A stretch of 6,381 nucleotides of DNA from Pirellulaceae bacterium (lineage in GTDB: Bacteria > Planctomycetota > Planctomycetia > Pirellulales > Pirellulaceae): contig JASLRF010000020.1 in assembly GCA_030744095.1 (NCBI GenBank), positions 1 to 6,381 of the forward strand, read 5' to 3'. Shown here in pieces: positions 6,095 through 6,381 of this stretch (the stretch's first letter is position 1; every line of letters begins with the position of its first letter). A model generated the notes under the pieces. It had not been told where the DNA came from. It saw nothing but the letters and a program-made list of their open reading frames with translations, and made no database searches. The position numbers and the translations under genes were made by a program.

Positions 6095-6381
6095 TCAACC
6101 GACAGGCATCCACCGATTGGACAACCGCTCGATTAGCCACGAAAAAGGTTCAACCACTCCTCGAGGTTCAACTCGCAGTGGCACCGATGTGCTGCGTCCA
6201 TCTTGGGTGATTCGCGCAGTAGCACCGACGACCGATGTCGCAAAAAAACGGTGGCGCGGCAAGTGGTCGTGACAGGCTTTCCACAGGCCCGGAACTCGTG
6301 TTCGGGCAAAACCCTCAGGGTCATCAAAGCACGCTTCGCTTTGATCGCATTTGGCAAAAACCAATGCCAGTCGTCGTCGTT
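6095..6381 (-). CDS. C-terminal part of a GTPase-like protein (partial)
   Basis: The minus strand is open from the right edge to a TGA at 6097-6095 and encodes 94 residues of C-terminus; the start is outside the window. It opens with RRRLALVFAKCDQSEACFDD: a hydrophobic strand followed by AKCD, the place and shape of the (N/T)KxD guanine-specificity motif of P-loop GTPases, with Ala in the first position. Then come PEGFARTRVPGLWKACHDHL, a second hydrophobic stretch (HRFFATSVVGATA), and a tail with VPLRVEPRGVVEPFSWLIERL. The pattern reminds me of GTPase-like proteins in planctomycete genomes, possibly the 'double-GTPase' type, but this is memory and the P-loop is not visible. Another minus-strand frame (6133-6381) is also open here but shows no such strand/motif pattern. 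Moderately sure it is coding; function tentative. Confidence 0.65.
   Translation of the reverse strand, partial: RRRLALVFAKCDQSEACFDDPEGFARTRVPGLWKACHDHLPRHRFFATSVVGATARITQDGRSTSVPLRVEPRGVVEPFSWLIERLSNRWMPVG

Noticed and set aside
6133..6381. Alternative minus-strand frame at the right edge
   Set aside because: It is also open, but it lacks the strand/G4-like pattern of the 6095-6381 frame, and both cannot be the main product.

Overview
The window looks like a piece of a planctomycete chromosome, most like the Pirellula/Rhodopirellula relatives, though I infer this from gene content alone. Three points support it. The elongation factor G is of the spirochaete-planctomycete-deltaproteobacteria/mitochondrial type. 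The exported TPR protein ends in an 'AWLMATCPDSRYRN' module that I associate with planctomycete TPR proteins. Housekeeping genes stand as single units with long, weakly conserved spacers and inconsistent Shine-Dalgarno sites. Base composition is moderately GC-rich and looks even across the window. I see no mobile element, tRNA, rRNA or CRISPR array.

Layout, left to right. Bases 1-91 hold the first 30 codons of a minus-strand gene for a zinc-ribbon protein that runs off the left edge. A 262-bp divergent spacer (92-353) carries a consensus -10 box for that gene, two copies of CCGGTTGC, overlapping palindromes, and a perfect GAAAAC-N4-GTTTTC inverted repeat just ahead of nrdR. nrdR (354-827) encodes the ribonucleotide reductase repressor. 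After a 193-bp spacer come fumC (1021-2445, class II fumarase) and, 62 bp later and possibly cotranscribed, an exported TPR protein (2508-3614). A 319-bp non-coding stretch (3615-3933) holds a possible promoter, several potential stem-loops and an imperfect duplicated hairpin. The EF-G gene (3934-6027) follows. The 67-bp convergent gap 6028-6094 separates it from a minus-strand reading frame (6095-6381, open at the right edge) that looks like the C-terminus of a P-loop GTPase-like protein.

The genes do not form one pathway: deoxynucleotide supply control (NrdR), the TCA cycle (FumC), a periplasmic or secreted scaffold (TPR) and translation elongation (EF-G). The translation factor is not next to rpsL, rpsG or tuf, so it lies outside a str-type operon. 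I found no convincing new multi-gene system. The best leads are the type of EF-G, its structured leader, the nrdR upstream palindrome and the partial gene at the right edge.
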